From Cercospora beticola (taxonomy: Eukaryota; Ascomycota; Dothideomycetes; Mycosphaerellales; Mycosphaerellaceae), in contig NC_088936.1 of the NCBI RefSeq assembly GCF_033473495.1, positions 2,170,001 to 2,234,000 of the forward strand: a stretch of 64,000 nt of DNA, given 5' to 3'. Below, piece after piece: positions 9,760 to 21,700 of the stretch. Position 1 is the stretch's first letter, and each line of letters opens with the position of its first letter. The translations under genes and the position numbers were made by a program. The notes under the pieces were generated by a model that saw only the letters and a list, made by a program, of their open reading frames with translations, was not told the origin of the DNA and searched no databases.

Positions 9760-10372
9760 TGCGGTATCGTAGCCCACGAAGCGCCTGCTGCGCTACTGTA
9801 ATAATATACTGATGCGGCGGCGGCTCGTTTCGTGCATGCATTCGGGCAGGCATGTTTGCGAGGGCCGTCTGCATGAACAGCGGCGCGCGGCCAGCAATGC
9901 GTTTCCGCGCGCTCGAGGGTGTGTGCTGGCGTCACGAATCGCCTGTTGGACACGTCAAGTTCCAGGCTTGCGAGCATTTGGAACAACATCGGGAGCGACA
10001 TCTGATATCATCGCTTTCAGGGACCTGCGCCGGCCGCGATCGGCATTCCCTCGAGGCGTCGTCGAAGGTGCTCGTGACGCAGGACCGAGCTGTGAATAAG
10101 CATCTCGTTCACCAGACCGCTCTCTTCCTTTCCACTTGCCACTTGCTTTCTCCTACTTCTTCACTTCCTCCGCGCCTGCCACTACCTGTACCATCACCGC
10201 GACGCCCTATCTGCCACTTCGCCCCCGACGTAGCCTCCGACTTAGCCTCAAGCCTCATTCATCATCACCCGCTGCCTTGAGTCGCTGCAACAGCACTGCC
10301 ATCCGTTCAGCAGCAATACACCCGCCATCGTCCATTGCACCAGCAAACATCATTATCCATCACATCGCCGAC
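9760..10372. promoter_or_regulatory. Intergenic, pyrimidine-rich leader of the ubiquitin-AN1 gene
   Basis: Between the putative minus gene and the plus-strand ubiquitin-AN1 gene. Positions about 10120-10220 form a strongly C/T-rich stretch (ctctcttcctttccacttgc) typical of fungal promoters and 5' leaders of well-expressed genes, followed by an A/C-rich leader to the ATG at 10373. No gene is seen. Confidence 0.5.
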
Positions 10373-10937
10373 ATGCGTTCGAACAGCATCACGTCCATCA
10401 GCAGCCGAAGCCCATCCGCTGAGCCCGAGCCAACGATGCAGATATTCGTCAAGGACATCGCCGGAGAGAGTAAGCGCCCAGCTGACCCATTCACAACCAA
10501 CATCTTGCTGACTGTCGATCACAGCGTTCCCACTCACTATCCCGTCAACAACCACAATCTCCACCCTCCGCTCCATGCTTGCCCTCCGCACCAACATCCC
10601 GGAAACATCGCTCCGAATCGTTCACGCCGGCAAGCACCTCAGCTCTGCCTCTTCTACCCTCTCTTCATACAACATCGCCTCAGATTCAACCCTGCACATG
10701 ACACTTCCGCTCCGCGGCGGTGGCCCCAAGAAGATCCGCTGCGCGTTCAAGGACTGCAAGGAAGGCATTGCGCGGATAACGGGTGATTGCACCTTCTGCA
10801 ACAAGCAGTATTGCAACAAGCACCGCATGCTGGAGAGCCATAGCTGTACTGGCCTCGAGGATTGCAAGAAAGAGGAGAAGGAGCGCAACCGGGAGAAGCT
10901 GGAGAGCGAGAGGACCGTGGCGATCAAGGGTATTTAG
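10373..10937 (+). CDS. Ubiquitin-like / AN1-type zinc finger fusion protein
   Basis: Model: exons 10373-10469 and 10525-10937 (intron GTAAGC...CACAG, 55 bp), 169 residues. Residues 22-98 are a ubiquitin-like domain starting MQIFVKDIAGE and ending LPLRGGG. The intron splits it, and splicing restores AGETFPLTIPSTTTISTLRS, which aligns with ubiquitin's second strand. Residues 105-140 are an AN1 zinc finger with the ligand series C-x4-C-x10-C-x2-C-x4-C-x2-H-x5-H-x-C. A charged Lys/Glu/Arg tail follows. AN1 plus ubiquitin-like architecture is known in proteasome/p97-linked stress proteins (Cuz1/ZFAND group), so a role in protein quality control is inferred. The 21-residue Ser-rich extension before MQIFV is unusual. 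The internal ATG at the start of the ubiquitin fold (about 10436) could be an alternative start. Confidence 0.88.
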
Positions 10938-12391
10938 GAGAACAAGAGAGATTCGTCCACCTGAGGATCGGATGCACCACGCAGTGCATGTGTGCGACTT
11001 AGCGCTACACACTGCCTGCGAGACACAGCGACGTGTACCAGGCACGTTCTGAGGCCCTCCGGAGAATCATCATTATCAACGGGAACACAACGATCGACGT
11101 CCACATTGTTCGAGAGCGTCTCAGCGACAAGCAAGCGTGCGTGCATTGCATTCAACGGCTTTGCGTAGGACAGGAGCACTCACACTTATGCGCACTGCAC
11201 TCTCTTCCTTAGACCGGAGAAGACACGATAATGGATTAATACTTGACGAGGCATAGTTTGCGGAGCATCGGCGTCTTTCTTCAGGCGTCTTCACATTTTT
11301 CGGGGAACTTCATTCCATCCTTTTGGCTCAGTATCACTACAGCAAGCGAGGCGCAAACTGCTTTTTGTCTTCTCCTGAGTGGATAGAGAGGAGTAGTTTC
11401 AGGATAGGATATGTGTGGAATGCATGAATACAACACAGGTCTCTACGAGTGTCGAAGTCCCGTATTCAGTTCTGTTCCACGTTTCTATGAAGGGGCAGAT
11501 GTGTTCTCTCACCAGAGCTGTTGAGCTCCTTCCATTGTATCTGACCTCTGCGGAGACGCGGAGACCGCCGTCTGTGCTTCACGAGCCATTGATTCTGACC
11601 TCTATCTGGGGAGCAGACAATAAACAATTCCTGGTTCACGATAGCTTTTCCCCTTCCGCATCAATGACAACGAGATCTCTTAGCTTCATCGTCGTCGCGA
11701 CTTCTGGAGTAGCTGTGTTCGTGGCCGAGGCACTTTGTAGCGGAAGGCGCCCGGCCCGGACGACCCATGTATTCTTGGAAGGCGCTACTGCGCTTAACCC
11801 TTGGAGGTAACTTCCGACTACATCCTTCCATCTTGACTTCTCCGAAGAAGATACATTGTTCTTCACTGGAGCGTGAACGTCCTGTACCGTTGGCCGGGTA
11901 TGTTATCAGAATGAGCACATTGATAGAGCTCTGCCTCGAATTGCTCAAAAGCTGTGCAGGTGGCTGCAGATACAGATTCGAACGCGTCGATTCTGTCAAG
12001 ATATCTGCGAAAGAGGCCTTCAGAACGCTCATCGCGGCTGGTACTGACGGCTCTCTGGTCTAGATAGCTCATATTAAAGGCATACCTCCACAATACTACA
12101 TACTTGACCAGCAATCATCGAGCCAAGACATCCAGCTGACACAGAAAGTGATGCACTACCCGCTTTCTCGATGGTTCCCGACTTCAGCTTCCAGAGATTT
12201 TCAGCCAATGGGAGTCACTCACCGCCGTGACTAGCGCCAAGCTGAGTGAATGTGCCAGGGCGGCCGCGCTCGCCGTCCTTCGTTTCCCACTCTTTAATCC
12301 CCGACTTGCTCGCGCGAAAGCTACAAGACGTACCACGCCGCGCTCAAAATCTCACCCCAGAAACCACTCACTCTCCACACCACAAACAACC
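10938..12391. other. Intergenic region, no gene recognised
   Basis: 3' region of the ubiquitin-AN1 gene and upstream region of the next gene. Open frames on either strand are short, overlap one another and lack domains or plausible splice structure. The last 100 bp before 12392 are A/C-rich leader sequence (ccacaaacaaccATG). Confidence 0.55.
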
Positions 12392-13171
12392 ATGTCGAAT
12401 CAACGCAGTGTCACGCCATTTGAGCAACAAGTCTTCAACTTGCTTGCGCGCGACAACCCGCCACATCCAGTCATACTGTCACAACTTATCGCCTCCATGG
12501 ACCTGCGATACATCACGAGACTGAGGTCTTCGATCGATGGCGAACGTGTGAGCATGCTCCTCTGCGCCGCAGCAGAAATGCATAGCACTGCCACGGGTGC
12601 TCTCGCCAACTCGACGTTCAAGATGAATGAGGAAGCTTCTGACGCAGCACCTCGATCATCTTCGGAGAACGCATCATCTGTCCATATTGCCGCACCTACC
12701 AGTACCACGTCGTCCGGCAACAAGATTGTACCTCAGGAACAAGTCAGCAAGGCGCATGAACGCCACGAGGATGAGAATGGGATCGCCAACCTGAGTGATC
12801 TGGATCCGGAAGACGAGGAGCTGTTCGAGTCGGCGCGTCTGCTCTCACAGGCGAAGCCAGTTGCCGCAATCCCTCTCCCACGTAACCACAAGGCGAAGGC
12901 AGTGACTGTATTGACGGCGAACGCGAACGATGCCAAAGACGCTATGGGCACGCAGGAGGCTGGCGAGAAGAACGCTGGCAAGCAGGAGAAGAAGGAGATG
13001 GGATCTGACAAGGCGGCTCTTGAAAACAAAGTGCAAAAGCCCCAGCACCACCCACACTCGCCCCATCGGAGTCTCGAAGAACTCGATGCTGAGTTGGAGA
13101 AGATGCAGTCGGAGGCGGCCAAGGCACCTGCGAAGAGCGGCGATCATCCATGCTTTGGCAAACGATCATAA
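12392..13171 (+). CDS. Hypothetical protein, low-complexity, 259 residues
   Basis: Single-exon frame. The ATG at 12392 has a good fungal context (caaccATGTC). Codons in frame upstream to 12227 are open but begin without ATG. The N-terminal 75 residues look folded (FEQQVFNLLARDNPP, LRYITRLRSSIDGERVSMLL), while the rest is Ala/Ser/Glu/Lys-rich and probably disordered, with an acidic stretch (LSDLDPEDEELFESA) and a charged helix near the C-terminus (RSLEELDAELEKMQSEAAK) before a final HPCFGKRS. No catalytic motif, signal peptide or membrane segment is seen and I do not recognise the family. Codon usage fits the neighbours, so it is likely a real gene. Confidence 0.7.
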   Translation: MSNQRSVTPFEQQVFNLLARDNPPHPVILSQLIASMDLRYITRLRSSIDGERVSMLLCAAAEMHSTATGALANSTFKMNEEASDAAPRSSSENASSVHIAAPTSTTSSGNKIVPQEQVSKAHERHEDENGIANLSDLDPEDEELFESARLLSQAKPVAAIPLPRNHKAKAVTVLTANANDAKDAMGTQEAGEKNAGKQEKKEMGSDKAALENKVQKPQHHPHSPHRSLEELDAELEKMQSEAAKAPAKSGDHPCFGKRS

Positions 13172-16100
13172 GGATTCCAGAAATCATCAAGGACACCGCG
13201 AGCGAGCTACCGGCATACCAAAAGATGCTCTTTCTTTGATATGGGATCTTTGAGCATCGGTATCCTGCATGTCATCATTGCGCAGATCACTCACCGAACT
13301 CGACATGCTACAGTGCACATGTAACGATCTGCGCAGCCAAGTACATGGAAAGCAAAAAAGTTGTATGAGGTTCTTTTTGTAACAGGAATTGCAAAATGTC
13401 GTGAATATTTGTGCTCTGTTTCAGCTGTGTCTTCGCGGGCGACAACTTGTTCCACTCAAGTCAATGCAAATCATGTCTTGTCTGTAGATTGACGACGCTG
13501 TCCACATCAGTAGAGAGAACCAGGAAGCAATGCATGTGGCGAAGAGTTCTATCGTAGAGGGCAAGAGAAAAACAGTAAGATGAGCGGCTGCTCATACCCA
13601 CACCATTCCCCGATTCCATTGCCTGTGTCGTATTTCTCGTGTTAGTACTTGCTGTAAAGCGATCAGTGGCGTAAGATGAAGCTGTAGCCCGTAATCTCGA
13701 GCGTGAAAAGCAGATGTTTGTCGAAGCAGTTAGCACACATGGCGAAGTCCATCCGAAATAGGATAGCTTCTTGCAGAACTATGCTCGGTGGGACGCGTCC
13801 CAGAGAGGAGCAAGATCTCTTCTGCCACCAAAGCAGTAGAAACCTTAGTATGGTCGTTGGCTTCGACGATGTGACCTGGATGTGCGCTCGGGGTAGCTGT
13901 CCTGTTCGCCGGTCTCCAAAGTCTCACACAAATAATCACAGTCTGTGCTCACTGATGAGAAGCAGGTTTCCGAGGAATTTGGAACTGCGATACGGTCTTC
14001 CAATTGCGGCGACAACTTCGAATGTGTCGGGAATCGTAGGCCTCGGCTTCTTGGTAGCATGGATGCGATTCTTGCAGCACCCTTTCGAACCACCCCGCAG
14101 CATGATGTGACTCGAGATGCAGCATGGTCATGCTGCACGCAACTTGTTGCCTGAACAGCGCGTACGCAAGCTCAACTGTTTAGGAAAACATGTATGCAAT
14201 GTGCCTGCATTGAGCAGGTATTTTTGAGAAGCGTGGCCAGATCCTGCAGGAAATTCATTCATGATACTTCGTCCATACGAGCAGCAACACGCGTCGTGCT
14301 GCGCCAACACCTGATTCCAAAGTTGTCGCTATCAATGGGTGTTATGAGACCATTGTGGGGCATAAACCGTCGCCGAAGAGCATGTAGAATATTGCGGACC
14401 CGATACATCCCGGTTCCAAGCCAAGGCTCGTAAGTGAGGAACTAGCATTGTAGATCCTGAAGAAATCCTACAGCCTACATCGCCAAGACATGCGATGGGT
14501 TCCACTTTTTGGCTCCCCGTTCGGTTTTCGAATGTAGGACTAGTTGTTGTGGTGCCTTTGTGGCTGTGTGCATGGTGGTGAAGTGCACATCGCACATTTA
14601 GTGCATGCCAAGATTGAGGAAACCTCCTGTTTCATGTATATCATTTCTTGGAGTTGTGCAGAGGTGCGTCCTGCATGGCGAGCAGATGGAACAGATGAGT
14701 CGTCCTACTGTGGCACCGTGTGGTATCAACTTGTCCTAGATTTGGCTGCACCACCACGCATCTTTGTCTTCCGTGTGCTGTTCCGGTCGTCTCGCAGTGC
14801 CTTGTAAAAGTGAACATGGACTTTTGCCGCTCAGCGGCGCTTCAGAATATGGCGCAGTGCTAAGGAAGTTGTCTTCGGCGTGCAGTCCGGAAATCCCAAT
14901 TGCTGCGAAGCAACGGGCTCATTGCTTCCGTTGTATGTAGAATGACATAGTATCGCCTGATATATCGGACGAGGAATGCACGTCCTGTGCAACCATTCAA
15001 TGCCATATAGAAGAGTCGCTCATTTGGTAGTTTGTACTTTCTGCTTGTCTTCTAGTCTCATCAGCAATGACGACAATTTTGATCTCTTGCGGTAACCTTG
15101 AGCACACCGACTTCCGCCTGAGTCAGCACCCTTCAGAATTTCGCTCTTTCCAACGGGCTCTGAAGAAGCTGATGCTCTACACACCCTCTTGGAAACGCGT
15201 ACTGGTAGCAAGGCCACATCGGCAGGCCCGATATCGACTCAGGCTAATGGTTCTGCATGTAACATCAACCCAGGAGTGTCCGCGTCGGCCAAGATGATTC
15301 TGCTTCTGCATCGTGCATGCCGGTAACACAAATCCGGACCTGTGGAATGGTTAATGACGCGGCGGCGATTAAGGTCGCCAATCAGGCGGAGGAAAGACCA
15401 CACGCTTCGAAGAGCAATTGATGTGATGAGGCCACTCAGGTGCAGGACTGGGGAGCATGTCGATCAATGCCCGGCGTCTGAACTAGACGGAAGGTGCGAC
15501 TCCACGGACAGTTCCTCTCGTCAGCAGTCTGTCCCACTCTTGTACAGCATCGTGGCTTGCCATTGCTCGACACTGATCACTAATGAAGGGGATCGGAGCC
15601 AAGCCATGCATGATCAGAAGCAAGTGCATATCTGCGCAGATCAGGCACGGAATCGTCAGTGAGGCTCAAAGTTGCTCCGAGGCAGACAAGCAAGTATCAG
15701 GGTGCAGAGATAAGGCTTCTCAGCGTGTGCTGGGCGATAAGGATTAAGCTCCACGAAACATCCCCTGCGTCATAGAAGAAGAGGCCAAGAATTGCGCAAG
15801 ACTTGGGTGTATGAGAAGGACCGTCGAATGAATCGGAAAGGCTGAGCGGCAATCTCCAGAGCGATGAGAAGCCTGCTGCCTCTTTGCCGGCTGATATGGG
15901 GTCTTGGAAGGTGGGCGGAAGCGACTTTGAACAAAGAAGCGCGGTAGGACATCGACATCAGCCAAGTTCCGACGCGTCGTACATTCCGATGGACGATGGC
16001 AGGCGGTGCATGCAGTGAAGGGTGCGGAGCGGGAGTAGTCGACGAGTTAGTTCTAGCCACACACCGCAAGGGTGCAACATGCCAAGGCCTCGGCCAAGGT

Positions 16101-16913
16101 CCACACCCGCCGATCATCTTTGAGCTTCTTCGACACGTCCCAACGCTTCGCCCATCACCGCCGCCTTGGAATCTGCGGAATCGAACCAGCAAGCAGCAAG
16201 TAGCAGGCAGGCGGATCTCGGTCAGCTCGACGCGTGACGAGGCCGCCCACAATCGTGCCTCAAGGCTCACGCGTCGCCCAATGCCAGTGCGTGGAAAGAA
16301 AGAATAGGAGAACCTTGGAAGGGCCCCAAAGCAAGCACAGCGCCAGCCCACTGTCACGTCTTGGAAGTCTGATTATTGTGGATGCTGGAGCCACCGCCGG
16401 CAAGATGATGCTGCAACCCAAAAGCCTGCTTGGCGAACGCTCACTCAACGCCTCTCCCTTCGGACGTCTCGCCTTGGCCCTGCGGAGATCGTCATCTTCG
16501 CGGTTACTGACAAGCCTTCCGTATATGACACAGCGCGGTTTGCTTGCAAATGCAGTCTCACACAGGCCTTGGCGACCCACAGGGTCCGCAGGCACATGCT
16601 CGCACGGAGCCCGGCTGCCTATGTCTGGGCTCGCAGGGCATCACCACCGTCTTCTGTTACCAGGCTAGTGTAACCGGTCTTATCTTGTCGGGTTGCAGTG
16701 TGCTTCCTGGTGTGGATCCTGGCCATCGTGGAGCCCCAGGCCGATCGAGCACCAGCAGTAGTGCATGGTGCCGGAGGCGTATACCCTTGCGCCTCTCACA
16801 TTTTCTATAATATCTCTTAGCCCGTCAGGTAGGTTTGTTGTCAACCCCCGTTCTATCAGACCCCTCCCTCTGCCTGCTAGCTGTCTCGCACTGGCACTAT
16901 CGCTTTCTTCAGC
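13172..16913. other. 3.7 kb without a recognisable gene
   Basis: Both strands carry only short overlapping frames with no domain, no convincing start context and no obvious splice sites. Composition is mixed and not RIP-like. A plus-strand frame from about 16386 shows some arginine-rich sequence but no known family. The last 100 bp (cccgttctatcagacccctc and following) look like the promoter/leader of the transporter. An unannotated lineage-specific gene or non-coding RNA cannot be excluded. Confidence 0.5.
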
Positions 16914-18798
16914 ATGTCTGGTGAACTAAGCCCACCAGGCGATCAGCGCCGTGGTTCCTACGAATCTCAAAGCTCGTCAAAGAAGTCGTCGCCCGATGCA
17001 TCGCGGTCACAGAGTCAGGTGCGGGAGAACTCAGAATGGCTCACCCAACCTGGCCGTCAGGTCTCCATCGACGATAGATCTGGCACCTCCACCCACAGAA
17101 AAGAGAGCACCTCCCATCACCACTCAGCGGCGCGACTTCCGAATGGACGCACAATAGAAATCGAAACGCCTCGAGGACCGATTCGAAGAGAGACTTTCCA
17201 CTCACTTGCAGCCATGTCAGGGCGCAATAACAGCGATGATGTCGCTGACAAGGAAGAACCGACGTGGCCGACGGATTGGAAAGCATACGTTTGCCTACTG
17301 GCCGGATTCTGCTTGATGTTCAACTCATGGGGTCAGTGCTTGTGTTTTCTTCCAGTCTGCTTCCTCCACTAATACGCTGGTTTATAGGTCTGGTCAATGC
17401 ATACGGTACATACGCATCCTTCTATATGAACTTTCTTATGACGGGGAAGGATCTGCTGTATTTCAACCTCATCGGAGGAACACAGTCTGCCGTGGTGTTG
17501 GGACTATCTGGAATCGTGGGCCGCTTTCTGGACGCTGGCTTCACTCGTGAATTAATAGCCCTCGGCACTGTACTGGTGTCGGTGGGCACACTCACGTTAG
17601 GCTTCGTCAACGGCGACGGCGGAGAGAACCAAGGCAATTTCGCACTGACCTGGCTCACGCAAGGTTTCATCTCTGGTCTCGGAATGGCTTGCTTCTTCGT
17701 CAGCTCTTCTCAAGGTGAGCTTTGATCCACCATTGTTTAACGTCCTTGTTCACTGACGATGCAATCACAGTGGTCGCTACGTGGTTCAAGAAAAAGAAGG
17801 GATTCGCCATCGGCATCGTGGCATCAGGAGCCAGCATTGCAGGCCTGGTGTATCCAATGATGACGAAATTCTTGATCGACTCCTCAGGCTTCAACGCCGC
17901 TGCACGATGGGTTTCGCTCGTCGTGTTTCTTACTTCGTGCCTCGCGTTTGCATGCGCAAACCCGAATCCAAAGCACATCATCCGCAAGCCTGACGATTGG
18001 ATGCGATGGGACGTCTTTGTCGACTCTCACGCATTTCGAAACAAATCGTACGCCTCGTTCGTAGCCGCGATCGCCTTCTTATTCCTTGGATTCTACGCAA
18101 TCTTCTTCAACCTCGAAGAATGGGCATTCTCGAACGGGATCGGATTTCGAAGGTCGACCGGCGCCGTTGGTCTGAATGCTGGCTTGCCAGAAAAACCCGC
18201 CGACGGGAAGATCGAGACCTTCTGGCTGCTGGCGATCATGAATGCTTGCTCCACTATCGGGCGATTGTCATCGTCTTACTTCTGTGACCGTATCGGAGCT
18301 CTCAATGTCCATTGCATTGTAACACTCGTGTCATCACTTCTGACACTGATACTCTGGACACTGGCCAGCGGCTTCCCCTCAGCTCTTGCGTTCGTCATCT
18401 TCTTTGGAGCCTTCTCTGGCGCGGTCATCGGTCTCCCTCCAGCATCTGTCGCCTACATTCTGGGACCCACTCCTGAAGCTCAAGCCAAACTCGGACAGTG
18501 GACTGGCATGATGTATACCTGTGCTGCGATACCTGCACTTATTGGACCAGTGATAGCTGGACACATGATCACAGAGTATTCGACATACCTCACCGTGCAA
18601 ATGTGGGCGGGAGTGTGCTTGCTGCTGTCTGCAGGCTGTATGGGCCTCGCAATCTATTTTCGGCAGACAATGAAGAGACCAGAAGGGCCAAAGGGACCAA
18701 AGGACCCAGGTAACACACCACCAAATACTCGCCAACTGTCCCAGGTGACGGACTCATCATACGATCTGGAGAAGAACGAGTCCAAGGAGCGGGTCTAA
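16914..18798 (+). CDS. MFS transporter, monocarboxylate (MCT/SLC16-like) type
   Basis: Exons 16914-17331, 17388-17714 and 17771-18798 (introns of 56 bp each, GTCAGT...TATAG and GTGAGC...CACAG) give 590 residues. The first 120 residues are a hydrophilic Ser-rich cytosolic tail. The membrane domain starts at DWKAYVCLLAGFCLMFNSWGLVNAYGTYASFY, which is the typical first helix of fungal monocarboxylate-porter-like MFS proteins, and about 12 hydrophobic segments follow, including SGLGMACFFVSSSQVVATWF and the GASIAGLVYPMM helix. A charged tail ends ...LEKNESKERV. Family members move monocarboxylates or related small acids across the plasma membrane; the substrate here is unknown. Splicing preserves the frame at both junctions (W-G-L, Q-V-V), which supports the model. 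Confidence 0.9.
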
Positions 18799-21700
18799 CA
18801 TCAACATTAATTGCATATTGTTTCGGGCAAGGCGTTGGGGAATGAATGGGAATAGAGATGGCAAATACCACAGCTTCTGGGTTCGGCAAAATGGGGAGTC
18901 ATGATTTGATGATGCGATGATAGCGCCACTGGCCGACAATTGTCTGGGTCAGGCGCAGCTTCTTAATTTGAACATGCATTGATGCGCTAGATAGCAGTTG
19001 CTGATATTTTGAAATGCGTAACCACTGTCAATTCTCGCTCAACAGCCATTTCACTTACACACTTTTCTGTGCCCCAGAAGATCTCCGTTCCAATCGCTCT
19101 GGCAGCACGTGTCATGCTTGTGCCACCAGCATGGCAGGTCTCGAGCCCGATCGACTTGCTCGTCCCTTACCCAGTGCGAGCGTGCAAGACACGCAGCTCG
19201 ACGCCCGTGCAGGACAGCACTTTCCCGGACGGCGCTGTCGAGCACGAGGCGGTCTGAGATCTGCAGCGCGCAACAGATGCAGGCAGTGGTTACGCACTGC
19301 TCCTGCTCCTCACCGTTCCGTGACCCCAAGCACAGAAAGCCTGACGGTCCCGGGCAGTTCCTAGCTTTACTTTCTAGAACATCGCACCATACTGCTTCCC
19401 ATGGTCGACAGCTACAGAAGCTCTTTGTTCTCGAATCTGGTCTTACAAGCTGCGAGCTTCCAAGTCACTATCTTCATTTGACAGAATTGGGACTCGAATG
19501 ACATCCAACCAAGCCTTTATCTTCGACTTCGCCACTACGCTCATACCAAGCACAAATCCTCGCAATCCGACGCCTCACCCGGACGGCTCGATACAGGCGC
19601 AGCAGGCGCAATTCGGGTGAGACGCCTCCCGAGCGGAAAGGAGCACTTGGCGCGTACCAGATTCGGACAATTGGTGCAGGCGAAAAGTCTCAGCCGGCGC
19701 GCGGGTAAGCGGTTTGGGCTTGATCGTACAGCGCAGCTGCCGGCGGCCGCAGCTACCAAAAGAAGGTTCTCTTTGACGCGCGTGTAACTTTTTTCCTTAT
19801 CGTTGTTTGTACGGATCCGCGAGTCACGGAGATGGGAAGTTTTCTTGGAAGGTCTTGTGGGAGGGACAGCTGTTCTCTTGGCGGTGATGTGATTCATGCC
19901 GTTGTGGACCCGTGTGCCGTGGTGTGGTGATGGAGGACGATGGTGTGGGGGATCGTCCTGGTAGGTTCCGCGGTGAGATTCTACGGAGGTTGGTGCGAGG
20001 GGATGGTTATCGTGCCTTTTCTGTTCAAACGGTCTTTGAACGTTCAATAGTTCTTCTGCTTCGTTGACCTTCGTGTTGTCTCGACATCAGCAAGCTTCTT
20101 GCAACTGCACCCTCATCGCGATGACTGTTGAAAAGAACAGTGGTTGCCCCAGCACGCTGAGCATGCACTTCCAGGACAAGGTTGAACGTCGCGCATACGA
20201 AGGCTCCTGAGGCCATCACCAAGAGTGCAAGTCACCTGGTTACCCAGTGTCTGCACTCATTGATCCTCGATGCATAACATCATGCAATGTCCCTTTGGAT
20301 GTCGGCATCGGAAGAAGGACGAATCCTACAGACTTAATCCCGAGCAAGGTTCCTAATCCTCGTCACCATAAGCACAAAATGCCACTTTGTACAAGCCTAT
20401 CGCGGTGAACATCTAATCATCGAGGGTCTGATTGTCCAAATTGAGGTACCCTGAAGGATTCTGCCAAGCTCAGCACCCTAGAGCAATAATTGTCTATGCC
20501 ATTCTTACGGACTCTGCACCGCGGAACTTACCTAAAGGACCCTACATCGCTATAATACCGTGGCCGCATCTGGGGTCATCTTCATGTCGGCGAGCAGGAA
20601 TAGACGAAGCCATTGGCCTGAAATCTCACCATGCGCGGCCAAGCGGTCCTATTTCATGCCGACGATCTCGTGGACAGCGCATGAAGGCAGCATCTCGGCC
20701 GGACATCGCGAACTTCTTCATATCTGTACGAGGACAGCCTGCTGTCTGAAAGAGCTGAGTCCATGGCATCCATGTACACTGCACCCAATATGCAGACTTC
20801 ATGTGGACTCTTGCATTCTCCGTACTTCTTGGCTGTGCACCTTGTGCACAACTGAGAATGTCGTGCTGATACTGCATGCCACCGCCGCGGAGCACTCAGC
20901 AGAATGCGCGTGTCGCGATTGCCTTTTGCGTACACCTTCACGGTAGATCGCCGCATCATACTGCATACCACGTGCTCGCACGGACAAACAATGTCGCAAT
21001 GCTTGGCGCAGCACGACCGCATCTCTCAAAGTCTCGATGCAAACAACGTCTTCTTGCGATATGAGAATTTGTTGAGCAAGAATGTTTGATGGTGTACTCA
21101 CTCATCTCCTGAAACGAAACGACGTTGCACCCAAGACTCTCCAAGCGAACGCCACGAACGGGCGGGTCGATCAGCACTTCCCGCCAATTTGGGAAGCTCA
21201 TCAGTCAAGCACTCGTGTTCATCTGCATGCATTAATGAGAATTGGCAAAGACGTCTGGTGCTGGTCTGCACCGCCACACAAGCTACAAACAGGCAAATGG
21301 ATGATTTGATTATTGTACCTTCTCCGCGCAAGGACGAGGTTGACAGAAGATCATTTGTGGGCTCCTGAAATCGGTGCTCCCAAGACTGCCGATGCCGAGC
21401 TCCATTTCCTGCAGACACTGCAAGACTTGCCAAGATGGACGAATGAGAGAGGCTGATTGCAAGGGTACCTGGTCGTCACGGACTTGTTCGCTCCGTCGCG
21501 CTGGTTGCTTCACATCAGCTCCTCGAGGCACAAGGAACACCAAAGGAGGAAGACAAGAGATTTACAATGTGTCATCTGCATACACGGATTCAAGGAATAT
21601 AAGCTCGAGCACCTTTCGGGGCTTTCCTGCCAATAAGTTGCCCTGAACCGATTGTCAAAAGGGTCGCAAATTGTAAGAGAGCGAGATATACCCTGTTATC

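Noticed and set aside
16174..16184. Sequence ggaatcgaacc, a perfect reverse B-box of a tRNA gene
   Set aside because: On the minus strand the T-arm stem around it does not pair and no A-box or cloverleaf was found at the right distance.
15770..16357. Minus-strand frame of 195 codons
   Set aside because: No domain, Arg/Ser/Cys-rich by-product composition, overlapping frames on both strands equally open.
19541..20047. Minus-strand frame of 168 codons
   Set aside because: No ATG at its start, low complexity, no domain or splice support; kept only as part of a gene-poor stretch.
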